Of a stretch of 64,000 nt of DNA, positions 21,301 through 34,983 are shown piece after piece. The DNA is from Drosophila pseudoobscura. Taxonomy: Eukaryota > Arthropoda > Insecta > Diptera > Drosophilidae. The stretch covers positions 4,154,001-4,218,000 of the forward strand of contig NC_046683.1 in assembly GCF_009870125.1 (NCBI RefSeq). Reading direction: 5' to 3'. Below the pieces are notes generated by a model that was not told the DNA's origin, searched no databases, and saw nothing but the letters and a program-made list of their open reading frames with translations. Position 1 is the first letter of the stretch. Every line of letters begins with the position of its first letter. The position numbers and the translations under genes are program-made.

Positions 21301-24300
21301 AATATCCTTATCATTCTTCAATTTTTATCACAGTATTTTGACGTACGAAATAGCCGAAGATTTGATTAATCTTTATGGCACTTTGTGCTATTATTGGGGC
21401 TCTAATTCCGAAAAACACTCGTATGTTACCATACCAATATTTATCTTACAATTAAAGTGCCATAAATACAGGTAATGAAAGGTCAAGGTTGAGATAAAGA
21501 CCATGGGAAAATGGAAAAGCAAAGGATACACAAGTTGATCTTAGAATCCCTCAAACTGAGGCACTTTCCTGTGTATATCTCAAACTTAATCTGATCACTG
21601 ATCATTGATCATTGATCGCTGAAGATCGGGTAGAAAACTGACGATTGTCACTGTGACGGTGACGGTGACCGTTGTACGAGTAGTAGGTAGCGAGATCACA
21701 CGCGATCTTTGGTCTCATCTCAACGCAGAGATCGCAGACATTGGGTAAACGCCCGTTGCTTAAATGGCAAACATGTTAACCTTGACTATTGCCGGCGGCT
21801 GCGATGTCGAGACAGAGAGTCGGAGTCGGTGCCGGGGTCGGAGTCGGTGCCGGGGTCGGAGTCGGTGACGGAGTCGGGAAGCTATTCCAAAGAGCTATGT
21901 ATTTTAAAGAAATGCGAACGCTGATGATAATGATGAGCATGAAGCTGAAGCTGAAGCTAAGGCTAAAGCTGATGATTAAGGGCCGCTATCACAATAGCAA
22001 TAACTGACGTGTGAGCAATCTTTTTTTTTACTATTGTTGTTACATATTCGTATGTGTCTGTGTCTGTGGCAGCAGCACTTTTTAATGGGTTAATAATGCG
22101 AGCAGGAATGTGAAATATGTGTCCACAGTGCGTTTCAAAAGTATTCAATAGCGTTGGATATGCCATCAGTTGTAAGGTTCGATTAATCGAAGGAAACCAA
22201 ACATATTGCTGTGGCACATTTAAAGATCTCCAACGAGCAGTTATCGAATTAAAAACATTGATAATCGATACAAATCCTATTAATGTAATGATCATTAAGG
22301 AGGTTAGCTGTCGTACAATCATTTGGCGAAAAATATTGACACACATCCAAATAATCGGGTCACTTATCGATTAAAGTTACATCAATCGATTTTTTATCGG
22401 AGGAAATCGAGCATATATCAATGGAATGCTATTTAGAATGAATATGGAACATTTAAAGGTCTCCAAAGATTAGTTATCGAATTGAAAATATCGATAATCG
22501 ATATTCTTTTTTTGGAATCAATAATTGAATGAACATTACCGAGAATCGGGTCACTTGTCGATTATTTATCGAGGAAAACTACGGAGACGGAGAAAGGTAC
22601 CAAATGGCAAATAGTGATTGAGGTCACAGCTCTTACATCCGTGAAACGCACTGTACGTTTGCTCTGTTTGCTCTGGTGACGATTGCTACGATCAATGGAG
22701 TGCGTGTGGCATGTGGCATGTGGCTTGTGGCACCACCGTTAGTTGGCACCACCGTAAATGAGTTCAAGTTTCCTTTGGATTCCAATTACGAGTACACCCC
22801 ACCCTCCCCTCCATTGGGGGGAAGGATGGAGGCATTGAACATTGAATACGGCCACAATGTATCTGCACAGATGGCGATGGAGAGCCTTAAAGCCGACTCG
22901 AGTGTGAGAAATTCAACGGGGCGTGAAAAATGCGTCTGGCGGTTGCATTTATCGAATGCCACAGACACATGCCTGTGCCACAGACAGACATTTTTCCGCC
23001 ACTCGGAGGCGTTCATTTCGTTCATTACTTGGCCAACACAATTATCTAATGGCTCTTTGTGGGTCATATAAGACGGCTTTATTACATCTCCCTCTGAATA
23101 GGTAGTGCTACCTGATGTCTGCCTGTCTGTCTGCTGGCTCTGATCTTTGGGGAAGTGAAGCTCGAGGTTACGTTTACGTTTCAAGTGCCCAGAGATGATT
23201 AACGATTCCCATCAACCAATCCCCGCTGTCAAAGCCAAAGATACGTACGTACGTACGTACGTACGTACGAGTACGAGTAGCTCTAATTATTTAACGCTCG
23301 AGTGCAAATTTCCATCCCAAAAAGTTGTGCAACTTTCAGTATTTTTTGTTTCCTGATCAGATCGATACTTGGGAGGAGCTGGGTCTCCGTTTCGGTTTCG
23401 GTTTCGGTTCCGGCCAAGTGCTAATCAATGACAAAACGATCAGTTATGTAAGTGCTCGATTCTCCCGATTCTCTCGACTCTCTCGGTTCTCTCGGTTCTC
23501 TCGATTCTTTGTCGTGCTGCTGCCTGCCGGTATCTGCGACTATCAGTAGTTCATCGTTTGACCAGAATACACGAACCCAACCCAATCGAACCCCCGACGT
23601 CTGATTGCCGCACTATACGAGCACGTACCAGAGAGTGTACACCAATAATAACCAATAATACACCTGATACACTGGCAAATAAAATCGAATCGAATCGAAT
23701 CGAATCTAAGACCCAACACTCACACAGATACAGAATACAAGCAGAAGCGCTAATCAGCTGCTGCTCCTCCGAAAGTCGACGCAGAGGTGTATTGCGACTT
23801 AGCTTTCTACCCGCCCCATCGTCACGCCCTGACAATAATACAATAAATATACATATATAAAACATATACATGTACATCTACTCTATATTTACATACATAT
23901 GTAGGCAGGCATATAGGGCATATGCACGATAACAATTCTGGAAAGTTTTTTCCACGCTTTGTGCCCAAAAAAAAAACATGTAAAAAGTGTAGTAAAGCTG
24001 GAAAATATTCAGCTTAACCTTATCTAACGATTTTCGCTTGATTAGTTATCGATAACAGTCGATAGTTATAGATATGGAGAGGAGATGGCTTATCGGAGAA
24101 TAATTATCGAAAGCCATCGATGACTATAGAAGGGAGAGGGATTTTGGGCCGTTATGGCGGCAGATTGCTTCAAAAGTAGAGGGAATGTTATCTAGTTATC
24201 GATAACAATCGATAGGAATGGATAAACAAAGGAGTATGATCTATGGTTATACGTTCTAGGCATCTATGCCTGGCGCTGAGTGAATGGCAAGCGATTTTTC

Positions 24301-26338
24301 ATTGATTCTTCATCTCAAAACGATTTAATATGGATAACCACCTATACATCAGGTGCAAAAAAAACAACACACACAGATAATCACCTATGTTGAAATGCAA
24401 ATTAGAGGAATGATATTTATGTTTCCGCATAAATTATGAAATTATGAAACTGAACAGATTATAGATTATTTTGATTATTTGAGTTCCATTTAAATGTTTT
24501 GGGTTTCGTTTTTGTTTTTTTTTTTCTTTACTTTTTACGACTTGTTCTACCTTTCTTTTCTTGTGCCCAATCGCTTTTGTTTGTTTATTTAATTCCGTTT
24601 TATTGTTGTTTTATTTGTTGTTTGAATCTTTTTTCGCCCGAATTTTGAATTGATTTTTAATGGGAGGAATTTCGAACGAAAGCGAAAGCAGGCGGCGAAG
24701 GGGCCGGGTCTCCCAGTGAAATTAGTTGTATTTTTACGAGAGAATACTATCCCCTCCCCCCGACAGACACACGTTCCGTCAGATTCGAGAACCCCCCAGC
24801 CCCCATCTGTGATGTTGCTATCTTGAGCGCGCCTCGTTTCGATCTGAGGTTCATTAGGCTTAAGCGAAGATTTCCTGCAATTTTCCTATTTATGAGCAGA
24901 AGAACCTTTGCAATTTCTGTGTATTCTGTAGATCGGGTAACGAGACAGTGTATAAATAGAAAAGCCACTCTCTCTCCCTCTCTCTGTAGGCCAACGGTAT
25001 CTCCGTGTCTCTGCTGTGGTCAAGAGTCAATTGAATACTGAGGTTTACCCTCCCCAGGGGATAGCAAGTATAGATAGATAGATAGGTGGATGGATGGATA
25101 GACGACCCAAATAAACGAGTACGCATTCGACAATCTACTGGATCACCTCTCACTATAATTCCCCCGACGAGACTGTACTCGTAGTACTTATTTCTCTGTG
25201 TGTGTGTGTGTGTGTGTGCGGCTGTCGGTCGGCCATCAGAGCGTCTCGTGGGAAGGAGGCCATTCCAATCAAACGCATTTTCCTAATTAACGTCCAGTCC
25301 TCCCCCTCCCCCTCCCCCCATCATCAACTGGCTCTGCCCCTGCCTCTGACCCAAAGATGCAACAACATACAATCAGAGCCACGTCCAAATCTGGCATAAA
25401 GTACAACTAGCGAAGCAAGTGACGATACGATACCCGTTCCCATCGATGACGTTGACGTTGTTTTTGTTTTTGGTTTTGTTTTTGTATGTGTGATTCATTT
25501 TTTAGATGCCGGTCGCTCGATTTGCTTGGAATTTTATGAACCAAAAGCAAAACAAAAAGCCGACTCGTAATCGGCATGGAAATGGAAGTGAATCAGCTTC
25601 TTCAGTGTCTGTGTTTATGTCTGGGTTTCTCTGGCCAACAGTTCAACTGAGAATCAAGTGTGGGAGTGACTTCCATAAACAGAACCGTAGAGCTCTCCGC
25701 TCGAAGGAATGCCTTCTCCACAGAAGATACGGAAAAGTATTGAAATCTACAACTACAATATTCCGCCCTGCCCTGGGAATTTGTGGGAATATGTATGTCG
25801 AAAGCCAACAAGGGTGTTCCCCTATTTGTGCCCATCTTTTGTTTCAATCCTTCCAAAAAGTACTCGCTATTTTCGGTATTTTGCAACAATCACTCACCTT
25901 CGATGCATGAAGAATTCACCAGATGGTGTCCGCCGTAATTGCGCCAGGATTGGGGCTGCGATTCCACATTCCCAGTGGTACCCAACTCGTCGCCTGCTCC
26001 ATCGATTCGCTTTTGCGAACTGCCATAGAAGTGACGCTGTTTTTGGGTATGATTCTGATTCTGATTCTGATTCTGGTTGTTGTTGTTGTTGTAGCGATTC
26101 TTGCGGGAACCATTTTTGTTGTTATTAGTGTTGTTGTATCCAGACATGTTGCCGTTGTTGCAATTATTATTGGAATACTTTCCAGGGCAGCGTTTGCCGC
26201 CGCCGCTGTTGTTGTTGTTGTTGTTGTATCCGTTGTTGTAATTGTTGCCACCAGCATTGCCAGTGGTGTGGCCATTATTGGAATTGTTGTTGTTGTTATT
26301 GTTATGATTTGGGTTACACTGCTGTTGCATCTTCTCAT
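15316..26338 (-). CDS. prage: prage, REXO1-type DEDDh RNA exonuclease (shared coding exons)
   Basis: Two minus-strand exons, 26,338-25,898 and 17,291-15,316, are joined across an 8.6-kb intron. The donor is GTGAGT and the acceptor TTGCAG; the 1+2 base overhangs make an Asp codon, giving IED-KFLGQHN. The first exon is Asn-rich (AAC/AAT repeats) and the second begins with Gln-rich sequence. A globular C-terminal part follows. A Cys/His cluster (CARCKRHF, EECVYHEGKYNRFYDG, RWTCCNATD) binds zinc as in REXO1 relatives. The DEDDh exonuclease domain then shows ALDCEM, LIGHALDNDL and TTGHSSFEDSRACMD, supplying D, E, D, H and D. The fly prage exonuclease takes part in removing maternal mRNA. An internal ATG lies at 26,330, but the exon begins with 8 more coding-compatible bases, so an upstream exon normally supplies the start; two candidates are listed separately. 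Confidence 0.85.
22125..22654. mobile_element. Tc1/mariner-like miniature element (non-autonomous)
   Basis: Two perfect 13-bp inverted ends, ACAGTGCGTTTCA at 22,125 and its reverse complement at 22,642-22,654, enclose about 530 bp with no transposase frame. The left end continues AAAAGTATTCAATAG, a typical Tc1-family terminus (CAGTG...CAAAAGTATTC). The right flank after CACTG is TA, as expected of a TA target; the left flank is CA, so one target base has decayed or the boundary is off by one. The interior carries two diverged direct copies about 233 bp apart, each with ACATTTAAAG, GTTATCGAATT, GATAATCGATA and AATCGGGTCACTT in that order. Confidence 0.6.
23242..23269. repeat. (TACG)n self-complementary tetranucleotide repeat
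   Basis: Seven exact TACG units, followed by AGTACGAGTAG. Because TACG repeats are their own reverse complement, the tract can fold into a hairpin or cruciform. Confidence 0.9.
24045..24215. promoter_or_regulatory. cluster of TATCGATA-type motifs in the prage intron
   Basis: Two near-identical blocks, TAGTTATCGATAACAGTCGA near 24,044 and TAGTTATCGATAACAATCGA near 24,195, flank CTTATCGG, TTATCGAAAG and CCATCGATG. These are matches to the DRE/BEAF core. Whether they act as an enhancer, promoter or insulator is not known. Confidence 0.4.
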
Positions 26339-29300
26339 CTGAAAGAAAAGCGAAAGAAATGTTGTATTACTCAAGGATTCTTTTGTTTTGGTTTCGGTTC
26401 GACCTACAGTAGTCTTGCAACTTAGACTTCAACAATTCAGCGAAACTGAGGGCGTGCATTGTGCAGGAAAACGCGACACTGATATGACAGTAGATACTAT
26501 GTTATTTCTTTTTATCCAGTAAGCAGGAGAGCCTCTGATCCACAAACCGCCTGCACTTGCATTTGAAAACGAACTAAACGAAACGCGGGAAGAAAACAAC
26601 CAACAGCCAAGACCCAGTAAAATGAAAAAAACCCAGAGTCATACCAATTCACGTTTACGACTACTACTACGACGCCATGCCGATGATGACGACACAGTGA
26701 ATCATCATCATCATCATCGACTCGATTCTCTGATAAATGGAATACGGCGAATTTGTTTTCGAACTCGAATTTGGTTGCTATCTTTTTCGCCGTAGAGCCT
26801 AGGGCAGGCTATGACCACGTGCCCCCAGCAGTCCACACCAGCCCCCCCACCACACCCATTGGCTTCCTATTTAGATAAGATATGATAATACCTTCTAGAG
26901 GCGATGTTCTACTCTGGATTATGGCCATATCTTAGACAAACCCCACCAAAAGTCTTTACCCTGAACTTCAGATGCTGTTGATATTCCATTTTCCCCGAAT
27001 TTCCACAAATCCCATAACATTTAGTTAGCTTTGAGAGGCAGCATTACCTTGAAACCTTCCCGATAACGTCTTGATAATACGAAAACGGCCGTATGACCCA
27101 TGCTGCTTCCAAGAAATCGTACAGATATTGGTATGTTTTTACGAGTATAGCGAAAAACGCAAGGGGGTTTCCCCTAAAACGTTTTCGTCGATGCACGAAT
27201 TTCCATGGAGGGCAGTTCGATGTACTCGAATTTTCACGGCTTTCAATGGAAAACCACCGAATGGCTGTGGCTGTGGCTGTGAATGGAGATCTTTTGGGGA
27301 ATTTTGACAATTTCTCGTTTTGGGAGCACGAAAACGAGTGGCAGAAAAAAACAACAACAACAACAACAAAATAATAAATTAAAGACAAAATAAAACAAAT
27401 AAAAGCCACGAAAAACAGGTACCAGTTCGTGCCTAGCGCGCCGGGTCCATGTGCGTACCCCTGCCCCTAACCCTGCCCCTCGTCAGGCCGCCCCACCGCC
27501 GCCCGGGCCGCGAAGAGAACTCTTTGGAATTTCGCGTGGAGTGTAATTTGTTGTTTTCACTTTGAAATTGTTGTAGTATTCCTTTTTGGCAAATGCGAAA
27601 TATATTAGTATTCAAATGATATGACACGCCCACTCTAGATCGGCTATGTGGGGGCCTTTGGGGCGTGTGATTTACGAGCAGATGGAGAGGCGCCGTCGTG
27701 CATTGAATGGCGAGAATTCGCAAAAGACGGCGCCTGCATGGAATTGAAATTGGAATCGGAATGGAATATTGTGGAATGGAGAGGCGATGCTGCCGGGCTT
27801 TGAATCTCTAGGTCCATCCAGAATTGGAATTGGAATGGAATTGAACCGTTAATGAATGGAATTGGAATTGAAATGGCTTGGATTATTCCTCAGCGAGTTC
27901 CAGAACCAGTCGTTCCCGTATTTGAAAGTTCATTGAAAACTTTGTGCAGGGAGGCACGTGTGCCCCCCCCGTCTTGCGATGGCAGAGGGCGAGAGCGGGC
28001 GGAGAGAGGAATGACTTTCCCATAAAGGGTGCCAAAAATTGCAACGGAAATGAAAGGCGCGCGTGATTCTATTTGTGGCCACAGAACTCATCAACTGCAT
28101 CATCATCATCATCATCATCAGCGTGATGATTGTGATCATTGGGGATCGGATCTTTGGGATCATTCATAAGTTAGCAACAGAAACGGCACGAAACGGATCG
28201 AAACAAAAACAACTACAAAAATACCAGAGCGCCAAAGTTGAATGAATTCCAATGAAGAAGCTCTCACAAAGCAGAAACGCGACAAAGCCGCTAAAAGGGG
28301 AACAAAAAAGAGAGAGAACGAGCAAAGGGAGCAAAAAGGAAATGAGGCCCGGCACGGCACGAATTACCGCGCCATAAAGAGCGTTCGAAAGAAGACTCGC
28401 ACGAAAGAGTGGAGCAGGCGGCCCCAGTGAAGCGGATCATTAGGGTGGAAGAAGAACGAACCCCGAGATACACTTTGATCGATCGCCATCTGCCCTCTCC
28501 TGCTCCGAGGATCGTATTTCATAAGCTTCTTAAGCCAGAAGATACATGTGGCGCACCATGCAGCAGTGCCCCTCGAAAGCCACATGTGTGCCGAAATTTC
28601 AAAGGAAACAAAATGCAAAAAGGGTATGCTCTGGCATCTGCCTTTGCGCATGGCAACAGACCCCGACGATGACAGCGCGCTTCGGCGCATGCGTGTCTGC
28701 CACAGATACAGATACACGCACACACACACAGAGGAGTGGGACACATGTGGCAGATGGAGTTTCCGAAAACGTACAAAATCTCGTTGGAAATTTTTGCCGA
28801 CTGCTGTGTGGTGGACAGCCGTACCCGTGCCCGTGCCCGTGCCCGTGCACATACGTCGCTCGAGCATTTCCCATTCGCATTCGCAATCCCCAATCCCCAA
28901 TCCGCAATCCCCAACAACACACCACTAAAACAAGTTTCCATAATGAGTTTAATGCCTTCTGTTTGTGGGGTTACCTCGGGGTGCTAACGAACTGAAATAC
29001 TTGTTTGCTTTTCCCCCCTTCGAGTGTTGTGGGGTTTGAAGTTCATCGCGCGAGCCTAAGGAAACACGTGTTCTATTTTCAGAGTCCAAAAACGAAACTC
29101 TCAGAGGGAGCAACGGAGGGATAACAGACGGATTGTAATCGTAGTAGACAGAGTGCTGTGCTGTGTAGCCGGAAATGTTAACGCGGCCTCAATGCCTTGT
29201 ATAATTGTCTGTGCTTTTCGGGGCATCAAACAGAACGAAACACACAAAAAAAAAAAGATGTGTATGGAAAATCCATAGAAAATTAAGTAATTCGCATTCC

Positions 29301-32300
29301 AATTACGTGCACAAGCATCTAGAACTTTGTGTGGCATTCGGTATTCCGTATGCCGTGAAACGTACATTAGATTGATGTAAGACTCACAGAGTCATACAGG
29401 AAGAAGACCCAGCCCCTGCCCATGGGACGTGCTCTTTATTCGGGGATTGGGGTTTCGCGAATACGAGAAGTACTACCACCAATATCCGTAGTGGGCAGAG
29501 CAGAGCACATATGTGCACACTCGTAGATCGCCGGCGATGGAGCGTGATCTGGTGACGTTTATTGCGGGTACAATTAGTTTTATTTTATGCCTGAATGGGC
29601 AAAAAAGACCGAAATGAAAGGGAAGGGGGATCGACCATGCTTTGGTCTAGGTCGTAGGTGGTAGGGTCGGGTCGGATTGGGTCGGATCGGGTCGTTCGAT
29701 AAATAAATCACTTCCGATGACGACATCGAGTGGCGGTGGCACATGGCGATGGGATTCGTTATCATAGCCGTATGTTATCTATAAACGGAAGAAGGTTCTC
29801 CACCCGCCCATAAATAAGCCCAAGGTATTTCCGCTCTTTCTTCATTAACAATCCATCGAGTCCAGAACCTATTCTTCCCTGCTTCTCAATCCAATAAATC
29901 ACTCAATCCAAGTGGAAAGCCCATCAGCTAATTAGTGAAAAATCCATAATTATAGTTTGGAAAACAAATATACAAATGAAGATCAGATCGGATCGGGTCA
30001 GATCTGCGTCATAGATCTCCAAGCACACATCGTTCCGAGAGACCATGGCTGGCATTCGGCAATTGTTATTAATTGAAAACATTATGGAATCCGCTGTTTA
30101 CTCAAATACCAAACACAAATCAACTAATTTCCCCGCACGAAATTTCCATCTCTAATTCTTTTTGTATTTATTTTGTTTTGTTTCTGTTCAGAAATTAAAT
30201 TGGAGGGATATGGGAATGAGTCCCGCGTGCTTGCTGTCACAATTCTATGATTCTGACACTTTTCTGACAGCCCAAAAGAAAACCTCAAGAGCCGAACCTG
30301 AAGAATACTCGAATGCCACAAGACAACACTCCTCCTCCAAGTATCGTAAGCACTGAATTCTTGAGACACTTGTCAAAACAAATCATTCTCAATATATTTA
30401 TGTGTATTTTCATTTTTCCAACTTAATTTAATTGCAAGCGGAGCGGACAAGCGGCCAAGCGGCCAAGTGCTGAATGCAATTTAATAATCATCTCCCATGG
30501 CTGTGGAATCTCTGATGAATATCTAGATCGAGAGGCATAGAAATTTTCTGCCCGGCACAAGCGAAATCTTCACAAGAGAATTCCCCAGAATTCGGATCAG
30601 AGTAGTTCTCTGGCCTTCCTACTGGAAACGTGGGTGTTGCGCATCCCAAAGGACACGATTCTTTTTTAGGATCGATAGGAAATCAATCGATTAATCGACA
30701 CTGCCGAAACGGCTTCTTTCTTCCTACTGGGATTATTTTCTTATATGTATTTTCTCCCCTCTCTCTCTCCTCTTTGCACTTTAGATCTGCCGTTGATCTT
30801 CCATGGGGCTGCCGTTATTCCAGCTCTAGTGCTCCACTCTACTCCACCGCCAAAGTAACGGGCCAGAGCACAAGTGGATCGGAATCGGAATCGGACTCTG
30901 AATCGAGAGCCAGAGAGGCCAGAGATTTCTATCTATCGAGGATGACCCATATTTCGGCGAGTGTTTTCTCTGCTTTTATCACAATTTGCAATTGCTGGCG
31001 ATGCTCCACGGACGAGGCGACGTTTCACGGCCCACTCGAAACCAATACAGATACAGATTCAAACATATTTAGATACAGATACGAATACGGGATTTTGTTT
31101 TGGTTTATTTCGTGCGGCTTTTGTGTTCTATTCTGCCAAGAAATTACTTTTTTGACAAAATGTTTCTCGCTATTTTTTGTTTTTGGGGCAGATTTTGTTT
31201 TGGTTTTTTGTGGGAGATACTTTTCTGTTTTGGTCGCCTTCATTCTTCATTCATGAGAAAAACACACACAAAATATTTATGATAATTATTATTATTATTA
31301 TTATAATACATAATGGCCGACATATGATATATATTATGGTCGGTTCGAATGCCCCCTGGGGGCATACATACTCGTATGTATTATTTTTGAACGCCACAAA
31401 GTGGCGTGTAGCAGTGTGGCAGCGTGACAGTGTGGCAGCGTGGCAGTGTGGCAGAACTCAATGATTTATTTGACTCTGCAGCCAAGAAAGTAATCAAAGT
31501 AATACAAATGGGGGCGGCGGCGGCGTTGGCCACACACAACACATTTATAAAAACAGACACGCAAAAAAATATACAAAATAAAAACACAATACCAAAACGG
31601 AACAGAAACCGAAACAGAAACAGAAGCATAACCAGAAGAAAACAGCAACAGCAACAGAAACAGAACGAAACAGAAACAGAAACGAAACACAAAACAGAAA
31701 GAAACGAAGCGAAGCGAAACGAAACGAAACGGGACATACACAGACAGTAAACATCTAAAACATCTAATCGTGTACTCATCGAGATCTTCGAGAGGAACAA
31801 CAAGGGCAGTGGCCAGTGGACAGAAGACAGAAGACAGCTAGAGAAATGATGGCAAATTTTGATGCATGCCGCCAGCTGTGTGCGAAAGACAAAAACAAAA
31901 ACAGATCAAGAACATGCCACAGCGAACCATCTAGGGATTACTGCAGCAGGTCCCAGGGTCTCGTCACAAGAACCCAACGAAGGATGGGACTGATCACAGG
32001 CATCTGTAATCCGAATGAATCAGATATCATGTACATATCTCAGACCTAGCAAATGAACATGTGCTCCAAAGATAGCACTCCATCCGATAGTGGCTTAGAA
32101 CATGTGTTCGAAGATGTAGAAGGAGGGTACACCCTCCAGTGCCAACTGATAGAGCAACCCTTATTGATCCCACTTGGATCTTGGCATTCTGATTCCATAA
32201 GAACAATCTACTGAATGGTTCTACAAAGTGGAGTTCGCAGCACGTAAACCTACCATCGATAAGATGTGGAAGAAGAAACGGAGAGACAGAGAGAAAAAGC

Positions 32301-33214
32301 CAACAATATGGCCACACTCTGATGATCGGGCCTTGGCTCTGTCTCTATCTCTGTCTCTGTCGCTGGCCCCAAACCTCTCCACCATTTGCATGCACGTAGT
32401 ACTTGTTTTTTTTTTTCCTTTAATTTTTAAATAGAAAGTAACCTCAATTGCACTTGTAAAAAACATAAGTAAATAACGCATTCGAGATACATAACAAAAG
32501 AGACAGAGACACAGAGAGAGAGAGAGAAGTCAAGTAAATATACAAGACCTACTCGATGTGCCCCTTCTCTGTCTCGCTCTCTGTGTGTGCCCCTTCGTGT
32601 GACGACTCTCTGTGGCAGTGAAAGGGGGCCCCCTAAATGCTAAAAAGTACAGCGGAACAGTGGAAAGATATATAGATAGAGAAACGAATTACATGTTTGG
32701 GAAAGTGAGCAATAATTATAGTTACTATTACTATGAGAGGTTCCCTCCACAGAGCCAGAGATCTCTGGCTTTCTTTTGCCAACGAAATCTATAAAAAAAT
32801 TGCGGAAATGATTTCAACATTTTGCACACACACACAACATGTACAAATATTGTACGAATACAAATACAAATACGAATATGAATGGGGAGGATGTTAATAC
32901 ATTTGGCATTGACGGAGCACCCGAATGCAGTGCGAAATTGGAGTGGAGTGGAGTGGAGTGGAAAACAGAGTGAAAACCGTGAGAAATCGGAGGGAGGAAA
33001 GTCTAAGCGAATGTTAGATAAGTTTCCAAAGAGAAAACACAGCTGGAAAATCGACAAAAAAACAAGCACACACATGAGAGAGAAGAAGAGCAGAGCAGGG
33101 AAAACACACACTACTCCAAAGATGGATTAACGGAAGTGTGGCATGGGAAATGTAAAACAGTAGGTTAAAAGCGTGGAGAAGGGGGGGAAAGATGGATAAT
33201 TGAACGATGGACGA

Positions 33215-33475
33215 TCTATAGTTATTGCTATTTGAATAGCCTATAAATCTCCATTTCTAAGGAATAATCTTAATTGTGATTCGATAAATAATCGCTCACT
33301 ACAGCTATTGATATTTTAATAGCCAAGACTTGTTCGATTGATCATCCCCATACTCCATTTGGTTAAAGTTCTCGATAAATAATAGTTTACTACAGTAATC
33401 GATATTTAATAGCCATTCCTGTTCGATTTATCCTCTAATTCGTATTACGTTACGATAAATAATCGATAAAATCTT
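33215..33475 (+). repeat. diverged tandem repeat with TCGATAAATAAT cores
   Basis: Two good copies start at about 33,281 and 33,372, each reading TCGATAAATAAT, then CTACAG, a GATATTTTAATAGCC-like end and TGTTCGATT. A partial copy ends at 33,241 and another begins at 33,452. Spacing is about 80-91 bp. Confidence 0.6.
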
Positions 33476-34983
33476 TTATTTAGATAGACGGTCCCTATTT
33501 AATGGCAAGTTGCAGCTGTAATACTTCTATAGTATTGCTAATCGATAACCCAAACAATGTGGAACGATTGACATATTCAATATTCAATGTTCCACATATT
33601 CCAAATGGGTTTTTTTTTTGTTTGTTGCCGTCACGCCTGTCGGACGCCGCGTCGAATGTGCAAATCAACAAGTTGGCAGCGCGCGCGAAACAGAAAACCA
33701 AATAAAACAAAAAAAAAAAGGCTTATGTAAAAATAAGCGCAAAAATCATAGAATGCACTGAGCTTTGGTGATGAGAACGGGTGAAAATGTACAGTGAAAA
33801 ATTGTTTGGAATGCGATCGGCGATCGGACATCGGCAAATCGTCTATAGACGATGGGGCGGTCCAACAATACGATTTTATAGAGAGAGGAAATCACCGCAG
33901 AACATACGACCCACACACAGCCCTCCCGCCCCCCACCAATCTAAATAAAGATCAACAATTGAATAGATTTGTATCTATAAACTGTTCTAAAACACACACT
34001 CGAGTGTGGGCGAGAGAGTGTGTGTGTCTGCGTATCCGTGTATCTGTTGGATACAAATCTGTTGATATATAGATGTATAAATCTGATTTGGTGCTGGGAA
34101 ACCTTCTCGCCGACACTTTTCATCCAATCAGTTAATCACAGAATCCTACCAACAAATGTATCTGTGTATCTTTGTGTATAAATAGTTTCAGTTTTCCGCT
34201 ATAGGAACTATAGAACCTATGGGCCGAACTGGGGATACCCTCGAATCGAATGGACACCCATTCTTTGAAGTGCCACACTTGATATAGGCCCAAAGAAAAT
34301 ACTTTGTTGTCGTATAATATATTAACACACATTTCCGGCTACAAATTTACACTTTCCGCATTTTCCCTCTCTACCAAAACGCTTAAATTGTTGCTCTTTT
34401 GTGGCCTCTCACCGCTGGGCAAATAAATTCATTCATATATTGTGCATAAATAAAATCATTTTCATGTGGTGCTACAGGGGGAGAGTGGAAAGGGGGGGGG
34501 GGGGCGTCCTCTTAAGTGGAAATATGTTGTATGTTGAAATGGAAAACCAAAAGATTAATTCGCACGAAATTCTTGATTAGCATTTGATTGAAGAGATTTC
34601 ATACAAATGGTGGGTGTAATACTCGGCACTCCCCGAGACACAAGTGAATAGATCTACCTATCAACCGCTTAAGAGATCCTTTCGAGGTACAATCGAAAGC
34701 CTATGGCCTGGCCAACTTCTGGCTGTTTGAGAGTAAAAGTGCTGCCCGTTTCCCGTCAATTAGCTTCAATTTGTTTCTCTTTCTCGCGTCTAGCGTTCGT
34801 CTCGCTTTGTTCGTTTGGCCAAAAAAAAAAGTGAAAAATCGCACCATTTTGTTGCAGTCGTGATGATGTTGGGCTGTAAAAAGTGCTAACAACTTCGAAT
34901 ACATCAGAGAGCGAGAGATGATGACGACAGAGCGCGGGGTGGCACGAGTGCCGCTTGCATCACATGACAGCAACAAAAGCGAT

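Larger units (their letters stand above)
17292..25897 (-). other. prage intron between the two shared exons
   Basis: This 8.6-kb intron has consensus ends. Inside are a G-rich run at 18,090-18,118, a GGAGTCGGTGCCGG repeat near 21,820-21,875, the Tc1-like miniature element at 22,125-22,654, a (TACG)n palindromic repeat at 23,242-23,269, CGAAT repeats near 23,685-23,706 and a TATCGATA cluster at 24,045-24,215. I see no nested gene. Confidence 0.7.

Noticed and set aside
25916-26374. An Ile/Thr-rich frame on the minus strand overlapping the Asn-rich prage exon
   Set aside because: It is an AAC/AAT repeat read in another frame; only the Asn frame joins the exonuclease exon in phase.
31424-31803. 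Phe/Ser/Val-rich frames on minus and Asn/Arg/Gln-rich frames on plus
   Set aside because: They arise from AAACAGAAAC-type simple repeats.
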